Source of the DNA: Amphiduros pacificus
Lineage: Eukaryota; Annelida; Polychaeta; Phyllodocida; Hesionidae
Length of the DNA stretch: 64,000 nt
Direction of reading: 5' to 3'
Assembly: GCA_949316495.1 (NCBI GenBank)
Contig: OX439011.1
Coordinates: forward strand, 20,799,995-20,863,994
This document shows positions 12,167 to 22,540 of this stretch, piece by piece. The notes below the pieces were generated by a model. That model was not told the origin of the DNA, made no database searches, and saw only the letters and a program-made list of their open reading frames with translations. The position numbers and the translations under genes were made by a program. Within the stretch, counting starts at the first letter, position 1; each line of letters starts with the position of its first letter.

Positions 12167-13123
12167 TCAAGGCTTAGTTAAACGAGCCGCGTAAAGAATG
12201 TGAGTTAATGGAGGTTGACGTATATACTGTAAGTAGCATTGAGATCGCCAATTGCCCGACGATTGAATCTCCTCTGTGGAGAAACGATTGGTAGCCGATT
12301 GGGTAGCATTACCCGCGCGAAGAGAGTGAGAGGAGTAGGCCCCGGGTTCGAGCCCGAGTCGGGTTACGAGTCGCTTGATGCAATTGTTGAGAGCGAATTT
12401 TGTGAGCGGACGATTGTCCCGCGTGGCGAGCAGATGAGCGGTAGGGGGCAGGCTCGTGCCGCGGCGCGTGGCGTGTGCGCGGAGAAGACGATGTAAATAG
12501 CAGTGAGAACAGGTCGTGGAGCGACTGCAGCCAATAAACTTTGTGAAACCGAATTTTGACGTCTTGGACCGATGAATCCTTAAAGTAAAGTACGGTGTGC
12601 CGAGGTGAGAACCGAAGGTAACGTCACTAACCGTCGGAGGATGAGACACGAGTCGGTTAGCTGAGTTGGAGACCGAACAGTACTCGCTACCACGCAGGCA
12701 GGTGAAGAAGCCCAGCGTGAGCGCACACTTGAAAACTAGGTCATCGAGTGAGTCGTCGAGCAACGAACACATTCGGGCCAAGAGATTAAAACAAATAGGA
12801 GATTTCTGATTCGGAGGCCCGTGGAGGTCGTGGAGGGCCCGAAGGGCCAGGAGTACCCGCGGTCGGTTAGTAGGAGGAGGCGAGTAACCGTTGAGAACGT
12901 GAAGAGACCGGACAGCGGCCAGGTAGACAGAGACAGAAGAGGGAGAGAGCGTCGAACCCCGAGCGGGGCAGGTAAGAAAAGCTACATATCTTAATATAAT
13001 ATCTTCTGTTGCAGGCATTGGTGAAATGTTATAGTGTTTACAAAATTTTACATATTGAAGCTGGGCGGAGTTGTAAGTCCTTCGTGTATTAAAACGATGG
13101 CCGGATTGTACCAATTCCTGCAC
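12167..13123 (-). CDS. Ngaro tyrosine recombinase
   Basis: 318-residue open frame. It begins with a SAM-like core-binding part (TRRTYNSAQLQYVKFCKHY, about residues 13-31) and carries the tyrosine recombinase signature: first Arg in FTCLRGSEY (about residue 142), HSLRAG (His-x-x-Arg, about residue 267) and the nucleophile region CYLQYIRQ (about residue 298). The family uses this enzyme to insert the cDNA circle. It is the last gene of the Ngaro element, 53 bp after the RT frame. It looks whole. Confidence 0.9.
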   Translation of the reverse strand: MQELVQSGHRFNTRRTYNSAQLQYVKFCKHYNISPMPATEDIILRYVAFLTCPARGSTLSPSSVSVYLAAVRSLHVLNGYSPPPTNRPRVLLALRALHDLHGPPNQKSPICFNLLARMCSLLDDSLDDLVFKCALTLGFFTCLRGSEYCSVSNSANRLVSHPPTVSDVTFGSHLGTPYFTLRIHRSKTSKFGFTKFIGCSRSTTCSHCYLHRLLRAHATRRGTSLPPTAHLLATRDNRPLTKFALNNCIKRLVTRLGLEPGAYSSHSLRAGNATQSATNRFSTEEIQSSGNWRSQCYLQYIRQPPLTHILYAARLTKP

Positions 13124-13176
13124 CCGAGCGTCCAGATCTGAAAAAGATTAATGCAACATATATAAGTATCTAACAT

Positions 13177-15153
13177 TTACATATCTGTGGGTATGGATGC
13201 AGGCTTTGTAATATTAATGTCACTGTTGGGGTTCAGCTTCTTGAACCGTTCCATGTCCAACCTGCTCAGCGCGTCAGCTGAGGCATTTTCGGCCGAAAAC
13301 AAATGAACTGCTTTGTAGTCAATCTTATACGATGATATAAAATAATATAAGACTCTTATCAGGCCCATTATTTTCGGGTCCTTAGATTTGCCTGCGTTCA
13401 CACAGTAACATATAGCCTGGTTATCGATGTTCATAATGACTTGGTGGCCCTGGAGCCTGGGACCGAAGGTAGCCAGGGCTAAAACCACTGCATATAATTC
13501 CTTCCATGCGATTGTCATGTTATACATCCACTGGTGCGGTCCAGAGAATTGCATTAATGTCCACGAGTTGTGTAAACTGACGCCACACGCAATGTCGGAC
13601 GCATCAGTGAAGAGAAGGTCCGCTGTGCGTACGTCGAATTCCTTCGGGAACATGGCTATCCCTATGTGACTGGAGATGGACCGGAACCACCAACGAATGT
13701 CCGCTTTGGCCTGAGGTGATATCCTGCAGGTATGGTGAAGTTTTCTTAGTTTCTTAGATGAGTGAATCAGTCTTCTGGTGAACGTTACGCCGTGGCTGAC
13801 GACCTTGGCGCAAAACATCAGTTTGCCGATCAAAGATAATAGTTCCCGTTTGGAGCAACGTGATTTCGACAACCAATCCTGGGTAAGTGCTGTTATTTCT
13901 TTTAGACGATCGGGCCCGATTGATAAAGTCCTGTTGAGAATGTCAATTTGAATCCCGAGGAATTCTATACACTGTGTGGGTAAGACCGTCTTTGAAGGCT
14001 GAATCGTGAAACCGGCGTTTTCGCTAGTTTCTAAAATAATATTTAAACTCTTAGTGCAGGCCTGGGGGGATTCCCCAAACGTGATGACGTCATCAAGGTA
14101 ATGTATTGTTGCGGGGGAAGCCCCCCTCTCCTTGTAAATAAAATCGAGACCATCGGCAAAATCATTAAACAGTTTTGGAGCCGATTTGAGCCCGAAAGGT
14201 AAGACTGCCATGTAATAATAATTGTTCTCCCAGGTGAATCCCAGTAGCGGTTGGTCGTCCGGATGGACGTAGACGGACTGGAAGGCGGAAGAGAAATCAC
14301 ATTTAGCTGCCCAGGGAGGTTCCTTAAAAGAGTCAATGAGGGTGACGGCATCGTACACGTTCACGTAAGAGAGAGAGCACTTGGAAGAATCGATCCCATC
14401 GTTGACTGCCTGCGTAGCAGGCCAAGAAAGATCATGGATAATCCGAGTCTTGGTTGAAGACTTTTTGACGAAGGCCCCGAGGGGGGAGGCACGGTAGCCC
14501 GTGGGGAGGTCCTCCCGCTGGAGGGGACCTACGACCCTGCGTGACTCAATGTTGGTCTTGATAAACTTCTCCACCTCTTCTCTGTGTTCGAATGCTGAGC
14601 GCCAGTTCTTCTGTATTGGGTGGATAGGAAGGCCTGTGAATCCTATCCGAACCCCATCCCTGGTGGATTGATGGAGGTCCCTAGCAAGGTCCCTATCATG
14701 AAGATTAAGAAGAGATGTACGCCAAAATTCACTGCATCTGGCCAAACCTTGGGGGAGCTCCCGTGCCCTGGCCGGTGCCCTGGCTGGTGACGATTGGCCC
14801 TGGCTGCTGCTGTGAGGGACCTGGTTGGGCACATCTCCCCTGTTTGCTGCAGAGGTCGTATGGTAGGGGGCCCCTGCAGGCCCTGCACTGATGGATCCTC
14901 TTGCAGGATTTAAAGTTACATCTCTGGGAGTTCCAGTTGTTACAGATTTCTCCGCCTGGTGTCGCTGCGTACGCCTTCTTCTGGGCCCTAAACGCCGAGC
15001 CTGGCGGGCCCTGGATCGGCGTGGCGTATAGAAAAGGACATTCAGCAGGGGAGAAGTGATCATATGACCTGCAACGGGGGCACCTAGGTACCCCGAACCT
15101 GATTGCTGTAGCATCCAGGGTGGACGTGAGGTTGTCAAGATGTATATCTGCAA
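13177..15153 (-). CDS. Ngaro reverse transcriptase / RNase H
   Basis: The open frame is 658 codons but its first codon is not ATG and its first 140 or so codons overlap the gag frame, so the true protein start is unclear. Seen in order: an RT entry (ASPLGAFVKK, TRIIHDLSWP), CDFSSAFQSVYVHP, LPFGLKSAPKLFND, the catalytic box IHYLDDVITF (YLDD rather than the usual YADD or YVDD), then RNase H with LLFTDAS, WKELYAVVLAL, MNIDNQAICY and SADALSR. This RT-RH order next to a recombinase is typical of DIRS/Ngaro polyproteins. It looks whole. Confidence 0.88.
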   Translation of the reverse strand: MQIYILTTSRPPWMLQQSGSGYLGAPVAGHMITSPLLNVLFYTPRRSRARQARRLGPRRRRTQRHQAEKSVTTGTPRDVTLNPARGSISAGPAGAPYHTTSAANRGDVPNQVPHSSSQGQSSPARAPARARELPQGLARCSEFWRTSLLNLHDRDLARDLHQSTRDGVRIGFTGLPIHPIQKNWRSAFEHREEVEKFIKTNIESRRVVGPLQREDLPTGYRASPLGAFVKKSSTKTRIIHDLSWPATQAVNDGIDSSKCSLSYVNVYDAVTLIDSFKEPPWAAKCDFSSAFQSVYVHPDDQPLLGFTWENNYYYMAVLPFGLKSAPKLFNDFADGLDFIYKERGASPATIHYLDDVITFGESPQACTKSLNIILETSENAGFTIQPSKTVLPTQCIEFLGIQIDILNRTLSIGPDRLKEITALTQDWLSKSRCSKRELLSLIGKLMFCAKVVSHGVTFTRRLIHSSKKLRKLHHTCRISPQAKADIRWWFRSISSHIGIAMFPKEFDVRTADLLFTDASDIACGVSLHNSWTLMQFSGPHQWMYNMTIAWKELYAVVLALATFGPRLQGHQVIMNIDNQAICYCVNAGKSKDPKIMGLIRVLYYFISSYKIDYKAVHLFSAENASADALSRLDMERFKKLNPNSDINITKPASIPTDM

Positions 15154-16237
15154 ACCTCACGTGCCTCCCTGACATCCCTATGCGGTGCTTCACGTCCAGG
15201 GCTGTGAGGGCCGTCCAGGTGAATCTTTTAGAGAAATCGTATATACGCAGGCTATATTCACACATGTGCTCATAGAGTTGGCAGCCGTGGACCTTAATCA
15301 TGAGACGTTCATAAGCCCTCCAGGCTTCGTTCCAGGTTTGTATATCAGATATCCGGCGCTTCTGCTTCCTGGACTTGTACCGCAAGGTACCTTCACTGTC
15401 CAGGTACGTGTGCATAGCGCCCTGGTCATCGGATTGAATGTTCAAGTTGGACAGAAAATCGTCTAACTGTATATACTCGCCCCTCAGGGCTGATCTGAGG
15501 GTCTTCTCCGGGATGTTGGCCACTGGACATAGCTTCTTCAGGTCCGTGAGGCCCTCGGTATTCCGTAAGCCCGGAATCTTCCACCCCAGATCGGGCATGG
15601 GTCCTCCCACTTCTACGTAGTCCCCTGCTGGGGCAAAGTTAATGTCATTCAGCTCCCCTGGAGGGTCGCCTGGATGGTCGGTTATCTCCCCTGGCTGGGG
15701 GTCCCCGTCCATTATTATTTTATCAGAAAATAAGTGGTGGTTACCTGACGAGGATGGATGATTCTCCAGATGTTGGCGGGTGCCTGGGTTGCCTGGAGAA
15801 GCTTGAGGTTGAGCCCTGGGATATCCCTGGGGGTTGGAGGCGCCCTGGGCTTGGCTCATGGCTGCCTGCGTGGTTATTACAGCTTGAAGTTGTACCTGCA
15901 TAGTAGCCATCTGATCCCTCATGGCGGCGATCGTGGCTGCCTGGACCTCCTGTATGGAAGGTAGTGCAGGTGGTGCAGGTGTGTGTGTAGGTGCTTGGTC
16001 CCCCATGGCCGACTGGCGGTACATCGGGTGGATCTCCCCCTCCATCCTGGTTGACTCCCTCTCACCGGCCTCGGGAGATGAGGGGAGCTTTTCAGGATGC
16101 TCGGGGGCGAGGTCGAGGTTCATGGTTTGCTGGGCCTCTACGATCCACAGAGGCTGATTTACGCACTTTTTCTTCCCATATGGACCTGGGTGTCCGATGA
16201 CTGGGCGGCCACAGTGTGTACAGGTTTTTTGTGTCAT
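14729..16237 (-). CDS. Ngaro gag-like protein
   Basis: 502 codons. The N-terminus carries a Cys/His cluster CTHCGRPVIGHPGPYGKKKC (residues 6-25), which is common at the start of Ngaro/DIRS gag proteins. The middle is rich in Gln, Pro and Ala, and the C-terminal third has further Cys/His knuckles (CPRCRSYDHFSPAEC; a CNNW...CNF...C cluster). Its tail overlaps the open RT frame by about 425 bp in another frame. The gag role is inferred from position and zinc knuckles. Confidence 0.8.
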   Translation of the reverse strand: MTQKTCTHCGRPVIGHPGPYGKKKCVNQPLWIVEAQQTMNLDLAPEHPEKLPSSPEAGERESTRMEGEIHPMYRQSAMGDQAPTHTPAPPALPSIQEVQAATIAAMRDQMATMQVQLQAVITTQAAMSQAQGASNPQGYPRAQPQASPGNPGTRQHLENHPSSSGNHHLFSDKIIMDGDPQPGEITDHPGDPPGELNDINFAPAGDYVEVGGPMPDLGWKIPGLRNTEGLTDLKKLCPVANIPEKTLRSALRGEYIQLDDFLSNLNIQSDDQGAMHTYLDSEGTLRYKSRKQKRRISDIQTWNEAWRAYERLMIKVHGCQLYEHMCEYSLRIYDFSKRFTWTALTALDVKHRIGMSGRHVRFADIHLDNLTSTLDATAIRFGVPRCPRCRSYDHFSPAECPFLYATPIQGPPGSAFRAQKKAYAATPGGEICNNWNSQRCNFKSCKRIHQCRACRGPLPYDLCSKQGRCAQPGPSQQQPGPIVTSQGTGQGTGAPPRFGQMQ

Positions 16238-16245
16238 GATTTGGT

Positions 16246-16328
16246 CTGTCGGGGCGACTCCCGACCGGGGACCAACTGTCGGGGCAACTCCCGACCGGTA
16301 CTGACTGTCGGGGCGACTCCCGACCGGT
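16246..16328 (-). repeat. Triple 29-30-bp repeat in the Ngaro leader
   Basis: Three copies (starts 16246, 16276, 16305) of a GC-rich unit holding TCGGGGCGACTCCCGA, itself a short hairpin (TCGGG / CCCGA). They lie just upstream of the gag start on the element's strand. Confidence 0.85.
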
Positions 16329-16543
16329 AATCAGACAGGTGAGTACATAAAATGTTCAAAGGTTCATAAAAAAGTTCATACCTGGTACGTTAAAAGGTGT
16401 GGTGATGGCTAAAAGCGAGAGAGTTAAAATCCATATCAATAAAAACTGTATCCATAAAATCCATAAAATTATCCATAATAAAATTACACAGAAAGTCTTA
16501 TCGATTATCACAGGTTAAGGTGTACCATCACACGTCTACACTT

Positions 16544-16706
16544 CATGAAGACACAAACCAAACTGACCAGACGCGGTAGAAAGGCGGGAACCTGGAGGTG
16601 ACACCCTGAGGGTACCCTCATACCCGCATGCACCCCATGGCGGGGAGCGAACAGAGGGGCAGCTCCAGGCTTCTCTAACTCCGGTTAAATAAATCTAACC
16701 TCCACT
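16544..16706 (-). repeat. Ngaro split direct repeat A1
   Basis: 163-bp copy of A2 at the element's 5' terminus. Host sequence resumes at 16707. Confidence 0.93.
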
Positions 16707-18419
16707 AAAACCTTGTTTGATTTCACACTGGGGATGTATCCAGCCTTGTTTCATTGGCCATGACAACATCCACTGTACCTAAAACTGTATGTCCGTCCAG
16801 ATGGAAAAATACTACCACGTGACATGGGCTCAAGTCAGCTTTATGGGGGAGCTGGGGGGGGGGAAGTGACTGCAAATTGTCAAACATAAATAGAAAGGGT
16901 TCGCAACACTTGCCAGCTTTCAGGTTTGTGTAATGTCTTATGAAATTTACCCCCTAAATGATTTACGATCCTCCTTATGTTTCTTCCATGCATAAAAATT
17001 GATATGACATGTACATTGCAAATTCTGATAAGTTAAACTCTATAAGCATGGTAAGAGGGTTTTTGAAAAAGAGGGTTGTTCAAATCATTGCCTAGACTTA
17101 GTTATCAGGTTGTGGTAGCATAAAAGTTGCCGGTGTTTCCATGCCGGTGTTTCCCCTGTCCACACTTTGTCTTTGGCAGGCTCCTGTATGGTGAAAATTG
17201 GAATTTATTTTATTCTTTGTGTGTTCTGAGGCCATCGTCCCAAGAGATCCCTGTTTCAGGATATCTATCCCAAAGATGGTAAATGAAACAGATTCTGTGT
17301 CTTATCTTCCAGGGAGCTTAAAATGTTAGCTTTTTTAGGATTTCCTGCAGATTAAATGATACAGATGTCTCAAGGATATCCTTGACGTCCGTGTCATATA
17401 ATCTTGCAGGTGCCCAGGTGTGGTGCCCACGTATAATATGAGTATACCCATGGCATATCTTAATTGTTGCCGATGAACTTCTCGGCGCCAGGCATTTTGC
17501 TTCCCTTTTGGCACCCAGTGCAAATATGACTGAGGCATTATAAAGGGCCTGGCATGCTGGTTTAACATGTTTAACAAATTGGCATTGAATCCTGTTATTG
17601 CAATAGGTGAAACAACCGTTGTTATTATTCCTATGTTGTTATTCCTATTATTCCTATGTTATTGTGTTATCTCTGATGATGTTATCTCCTTGGTGTGATG
17701 GTTGATATTTTGCTGTTCCAATTGTGGACATGACGTTGGCATGAATTTGGAATCATGTCTAACATCAATCATAAATTTGACATCAAATCATTGACATATT
17801 CCTGCCGTAGTTTGGAAACATCCCAAATAAGATGACACAGTTCAGATAAACATTTGAGATGAATTTTTACTGAGTGTTTTTTTCATGTTGTCTGTTTAAA
17901 CATTTTCCTCTAGTAATATTTTTTAAGTGCAAGGAGAAACCATCTTAATTCCCACTTGGGGATTACATAATCTACACCAGATCTCCAAAACATCTTCTTA
18001 GCTGAAAGACCAGATTTGAGCATTTTAATGACCATCCGTTGTAAAGGAAAGCATCTGGGTTTGCGAAGAAATGTTTTCCATTTAAAATGGATGGATATTT
18101 TAATTGGGTGGAAGCGATGAAAGACAGGGGAGGAGGGACACAATACAGCTTTCTGGATTGCCCCCAGTTTAGGGTATAAACATTTATATTATGTAATGTA
18201 AAGTGCCTAAAATCTGATTTCATGATAGCTTTAATTTCTGATTTATTCTGATAAAAATAAACATATGAAGATTTGTATTTTTAAGGTGATATATTTTGGA
18301 TAATTACATATGATTTCTGAAATTCACGTGTTAAATATGTTATACATTTGAAATAAAATATTTTTTATATCTGGAGTTAAACAGCCCAGAAATGCAAAAT
18401 CTTGTTATTCATTTTTCAA
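16707..18419. other. No gene seen
   Basis: AT-rich sequence with short open frames only. A short motif, CCGGTGTTTCC, is repeated near 17130-17155. I see no conserved domain, splice-consistent exon or element end. Confidence 0.4.
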
Positions 18420-18702
18420 TTGGGGTGTTGTGCAGTTGGTGAGAGGGCAAGCTTATTAGCGCTAGCTCCTCTTTGGGGATCCAAAAAAATGTGGGTTTAT
18501 TGTCAGTATTGAACTCCTGATACAATTTCTCAAATGAAAGGTTTACCTGTTGTCCTTGTAAATCTGTGACTAGGTAGATTGTCATGCCATGGACCTACAA
18601 CATGACATTTCAGTCAGGCAGCACAGTATCTGTTACAAGTAGGTCTTGTCAATTGAAATAACTGAAATAATGTTGAAAGTGATGTAGAACCCCAGACAAA
18701 CA
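18420..18702 (+). mobile_element. SINE, near full length, old
   Basis: Diverged copy of the tRNA-derived SINE: head with GTGCAGTTGGTGAGAGGGC, body with CTTGTAAATCTGTGACTAGG and CTACAACATGACATTTCAGT, then ACTGAAATAATGTTGAAAGT and a CCCCAGACAAAC tail. The many differences from the 36161 copy indicate age. Confidence 0.85.
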
Positions 18703-19345
18703 CTTCTCATTTACCACTTTATAAACATAACTTGTAATTAACATCTTGAAAATCGCACCATAAACTAGACCAGAAATCCATGTCTTAGCCACATTACATG
18801 TCAGGCATTTTTAAAAATACAGCTGCCATATTTTTAGTGCTTTCACTTCTTGGCTACTGCTATCACAAATGGGTTTTCTATGTTTACTCAATTGATTTCA
18901 ATATTTAACCTTTGGCATCACGACATATTTTTCCATTGAGAGAAAACTACCAAACTTTAAAATGAAATTCTTATGAAATGATACAGAACCAGTGTGGGAG
19001 ATTAACAAGTTGAAAAGTTTATTGTTACGTATTGTATCATTTGTCAAAGCAAAAATTATCTTATGAAAACCAAGAGGAATTAACTACCCCTGTGCTCTTG
19101 TCATTTTATGAATATAATTAAATCAATTGGTTTTGATGCATTATTCTCCTGATGGATGCAAACATTATGATATAGTAGAGTGTAATTTTAGCCAAAGATA
19201 TGTTGATAATTACAACAAACATTTGAAACAAAATTGTTATCTCTTGTTCCTGAGTAATCTGCTAAAATGGCATTCATTATTCATTGTTCAACATATAAAT
19301 CATAATTCTAAGTTTTTAATTTTTAATAATTTGCAATGATGTGAC

Positions 19346-19558
19346 AGCCGACACCAACTGACCTGCGGACGACAGCAGAGCTGCGTTTCAGTTTTTCAGA
19401 TGATTATCGATGTTCATCACACCATTTGACCTTGTTGGCACATGCAGGTATCAGAGAATGACCTGATGTGAATATTTTCGAGAGTGCATGTGTACTTTAT
19501 ATGCTTTGAAAATGGAACTGCAGCTCTGTTGTCGTCTGCAGGTCAGTTGTCGTCGGCT
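19346..19558. mobile_element. Short terminal-inverted-repeat element (MITE), family M1 copy 1
   Basis: 213 bp with long imperfect inverted ends: left AGCCGACACCAACTGACCTG onward, right the complement reading AGCCGACGACAACTGACCTG; the match runs on for about 45 bp. No coding capacity. A related, heavily interrupted copy spans 48452-51147. No target duplication is obvious. Confidence 0.8.
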
Positions 19559-19628
19559 ATATATTATATTCTTGCAAGATTGACAAGTCAGGATGACATC
19601 CTTGCACACATGATCTTCGCACGCATGA

Positions 19629-19848
19629 TTTGTTTGTTTGTTTGTGTGGGGTTTTATATCACTTTCAACACTATTTCAGTCATTTTGTGATAAGACCTAC
19701 TTGTAGCAGATATAACGCTGCCTCACTGAATTGTCATGACAACCCACCATTGACATGACAACCCACCCGGTCACAGATTTACAAGGACAACGGGTTAACC
19801 CTTTGGCACAGGCCTCAGCTCATGTGGGAAATTCACACACATGATATA
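19629..19848 (-). mobile_element. SINE, minus strand, 5'-truncated
   Basis: Reverse copy: tail TTTGTTTGTTTG at 19629, then the complement of the SINE body through to CTCATGTGGGAAATT near 19830. The tRNA-like head is missing. An 18-bp stretch covering ATGACAACCCACC is duplicated inside it. Confidence 0.85.
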
Positions 19849-20214
19849 TGTCCTCTGCCTCAGATGAAAATTAATATATCAATCACCAGACTTACATATT
19901 TGAAGAAAAAACCCTCAGAGTTAAATATTGAGTTGTCAATGATGTAAATTGGCCAAGAACTGACAAAACAGTGCTTTTTGTATGTTTTGTAACAAGTTGC
20001 TGCTTTGGTGTGTGCGGATCGTGATGAGAGTGGGGTCATCAGGTGCAATTTTCACAAAAAACTTTTTAATTATGCCATCCATATAAAATTTTCTATGCCA
20101 AAAAGTCTGATGTTGTATATGTTGTAGAAATGTACGATAATTTGCAAATTATCAGCCAATCCTATGATTGCACAAATCCTATGATTCTTAGATCTATATT
20201 ACCCTCCAAAACAG

Positions 20215-20397
20215 GACTTTGCCCTCATATCGGTCCCTGCCTCCAAAGGTATAAAGCTGTGCACAGGATAAGTTGTAAGTAATCATTATTCATTAAAATT
20301 GGGCTGTCCAGTGATTGGTGAAAAAATATATTAGATAGACTTGTTTTGTATTGGCAGTTGTACTGATTGGTCAGTTTATGTGTCAGACACCTGATTA
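20215..20397 (+). repeat. Dispersed repeat R, copy 1, left half
   Basis: Matches 45350-45537: shared CCTGCC(T/A)CCAAA, AAAGCTG(T/C)GCACAG, TGATTGGTCAGTTTATG-type text and the exact run GTCAGACACCTGATTA. Continues at 21565 after an inserted LTR. No coding frame or terminal repeat found; class unknown. Confidence 0.75.
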
Positions 20398-21564
20398 TGT
20401 TAAGTATGGTTTGTATGTATCCGACCTATGGGGACATAAATGGGAATATGGAACTATACTCGCTTGCGACTGTGAGCTGGGGCCTTAACCTGGCTTTTTG
20501 CATTCGGCACGTTGCGCGTTTGATAAATGGCGCGTTCAACACAGAGTGACTTGTCTCAGTGTGACGTCACAGAAGGACAGTGTGTGAAAGGCATCAGTGG
20601 CAGGTCCAGGGTTTTACATTTGTTAAAATGGGGTACACTACAGTATCTTTTCTGTACAAGTATATATTATTTTTTTGGTATATTCGTGTTCACAAATATC
20701 ATACAAAGTCCTATAAGAAGAAGAAATGCCAAATGATATAAATTGTGAAATTTCTTAAATTGAACACCCCCTTCAATATCCATTTCTGGACACGCCAATA
20801 TACAAAAGCTGATTCCCGCCAAATTCAGTGAAGTGTCATTTTTAAAACTCGAAAATGGTTGGGTTTCATGATTTAAATCCAAGTTTGATGTTATCTAGTA
20901 TGTACATACAAACATTTCTATTCAAACATTTTGATCCCAAAAGCCCCCAAAAATACCAGAACTGACACAACGCGCATAACTGACACAACGCGCATTAAAC
21001 GCGCACTACGCGCCGAATGCAATAAGCCCCTTAACCTAGCTACCTACTCTACCTATGTGATTGGGAGGTAAGAAGGACGTCGACTGCAGACTCAGCGTAT
21101 ACAATGCACGATAGTCGTTTTTATTCGGTGCTCCTATACACTACAGTCTGGCTAGGAAGGCATGGCAAGAGTGTGATATATGAAATATCCAAATGCTGAT
21201 AACTGTTCAGAGCCTTCAGGCTTGTTAATACACCCAAAGTCTATACAAGTGGCAGTCAGGAGACAGAGTGTCGTAGATCTTCTAGGCAAGTGGTTTCTGC
21301 TCCTTGAGTAGCGATTTCGGGGCCCTTTTATCTGGATCTGAGTGCATATTAATGAGCGTTGACCTGCTGGCTTCTCTGCAGTCTCTAGCAAAGTTTCGGC
21401 TTGGACCATCACGTCATCTTCCTGTCGGATGAGTAATGCATCTCATTAGCCTGCACTTGTTGGCCTTCACGTTTGCACTCTGTAACCTCTGTGAACTTTG
21501 CCAGATATCATGATTGTCTATACTTGTATATAAGTGTCTGTGGATGGGCAATCCGTATCCTACA
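20398..21564 (-). mobile_element. Solo LTR, family L, copy 3 (interrupted)
   Basis: On the minus strand it starts TGTAGGATAC at 21564 and ends near TTAACA at 20398. It aligns along its length with copies 1 and 2 once the insert at 20492-21028 is set aside. It is flanked by the 4-bp duplication ATTA (20394-20397 and 21565-21568). It interrupts repeat R, whose other copy at 45.5 kb reads straight across this point. It is the most diverged of the three LTRs. Solo fossil. Confidence 0.8.
20492..21028. mobile_element. Non-autonomous DNA transposon with 9-bp target duplication
   Basis: 537 bp flanked by CCTTAACCT on both sides (20483-20491 and 21029-21037), inside LTR copy 3. Ends are inverted: GGCTTTTTGCATTCGGC at the left against GGCTTATTGCATTCGGC for the right complement, followed by subterminal GCGCGTT/GCGCAT motifs on both sides. 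No transposase frame. The 9-bp duplication suggests a Mutator-like superfamily; that is inference. Confidence 0.85.
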
Positions 21565-21712
21565 ATTACACTTTATAACCTGCTGTTGGTCAATTCAGAG
21601 GTGATGATATTTTTGTGAGCAAGGCAAGTATTGAAAACTTGGGGAAGTATAGGGAGGTGACTGCAGAAGTAGTAATTGAGTGCAACCTTTGTATTGTAGA
21701 GTAGCTCTATAT
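21565..21712 (+). repeat. Dispersed repeat R, copy 1, right half
   Basis: Continues the match to 45537-45690, with shared GTTGGT(C/G)AATTCAGA and GTGAGCAAGGCAAGTATT, then AGTAGTAATTGA. Confidence 0.75.
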
Positions 21713-22540
21713 ATTCAGTTTTAATGTATGTAATTTTGCAATTTTTAAAATTGGAAGGACAGTTGAGAACTTGCAAAATCCCAATCAATTATTCGATGCA
21801 TTTCTAATGTACCTTCTAAAGCACATTGCCATTAACATAAAGATCTTCGTCCAGCTATGCTAGGCCTTATCTCTCCCATTACTGGCCTCCTGATGTTTCA
21901 TTTCAGGACAATGAGAGATGAAACAATTTTATAGATCTCTTCATGTAGCATGACTTTATTCATTTTATATGGCCCAGAAATTTAATTGTCATGGTTATGA
22001 TAAATTTATTATGGTTTTTATATTAAGTAGGATGTATCTGGTTAGGCAATATTCATGTTTGAATGGTTTGAGGAATGTATGCCGGAAGCCATTTTTGTGA
22101 AAACATGGTATCTAAACGTAAGTGTAGGGCCTCGTCCTTGATTTTTTGTCTATTATTCATTTTTAATTCACTCTGGTCCCTATAAAGTATAGGATACATG
22201 AGAATATACACACAAGTTAAATGTAGAATTCTATCATGGAACTTCCAGTCAAGTGGTATGATTGGGAATATCCCACCCAGAGCCTGGGTCACAGCCATAC
22301 CATGAAAACACTGTGAAAACAAACTGGCACAGTGAATTTTCACATTCAGAGACAGTATTGTTATCTGACTGATAATTAATTATTGTGCCGTATTGTATGT
22401 AATTTTATGTAGTTTTGTTCCAGGTGGAGGGATGTGACGTATCTGCATCCATTTCGTTTGTGAATGTTTAGTTGCCATTTCTGTCACCAGGTGTCATTAG
22501 ACTGTGCTAGTCCAAATATCTATATCAGGACTTTCATGGA
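21713..22540. other. No gene seen
   Basis: AT-rich with scattered short frames on both strands; no motif, array or element end recognised. Confidence 0.4.

Larger units (their letters stand above)
11371..16706 (-). mobile_element. Ngaro-type tyrosine-recombinase retrotransposon
   Basis: A 5.3-kb minus-strand element with the diagnostic Ngaro layout A1 - open frames - B1 - A2 - B2. A1 is 16544-16706, B1 11824-12067, A2 11662-11824 and B2 11371-11614. Between A1 and B1 lie, in order, a gag-like protein, RT/RNase H and a tyrosine recombinase. The two A copies look identical and the two B copies nearly so, which implies a young insertion. The three frames look uninterrupted by eye, so it looks whole. 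It lies beside the N-terminal part of LINE 2. Ngaro elements replicate by RT and insert with the recombinase rather than a DDE integrase, so no target duplication is expected and none is evident. Confidence 0.9.

Noticed and set aside
12239-12496. 85-codon plus-strand frame in the Ngaro element
   Set aside because: Antisense to the recombinase gene, with no domain; likewise the plus-strand frames at 13427-13669, 15185-15466 and 15758-16200.
17335-18223. Minus-strand frames of 77-83 codons
   Set aside because: No motif, biased composition or splice support; lengths expected by chance.
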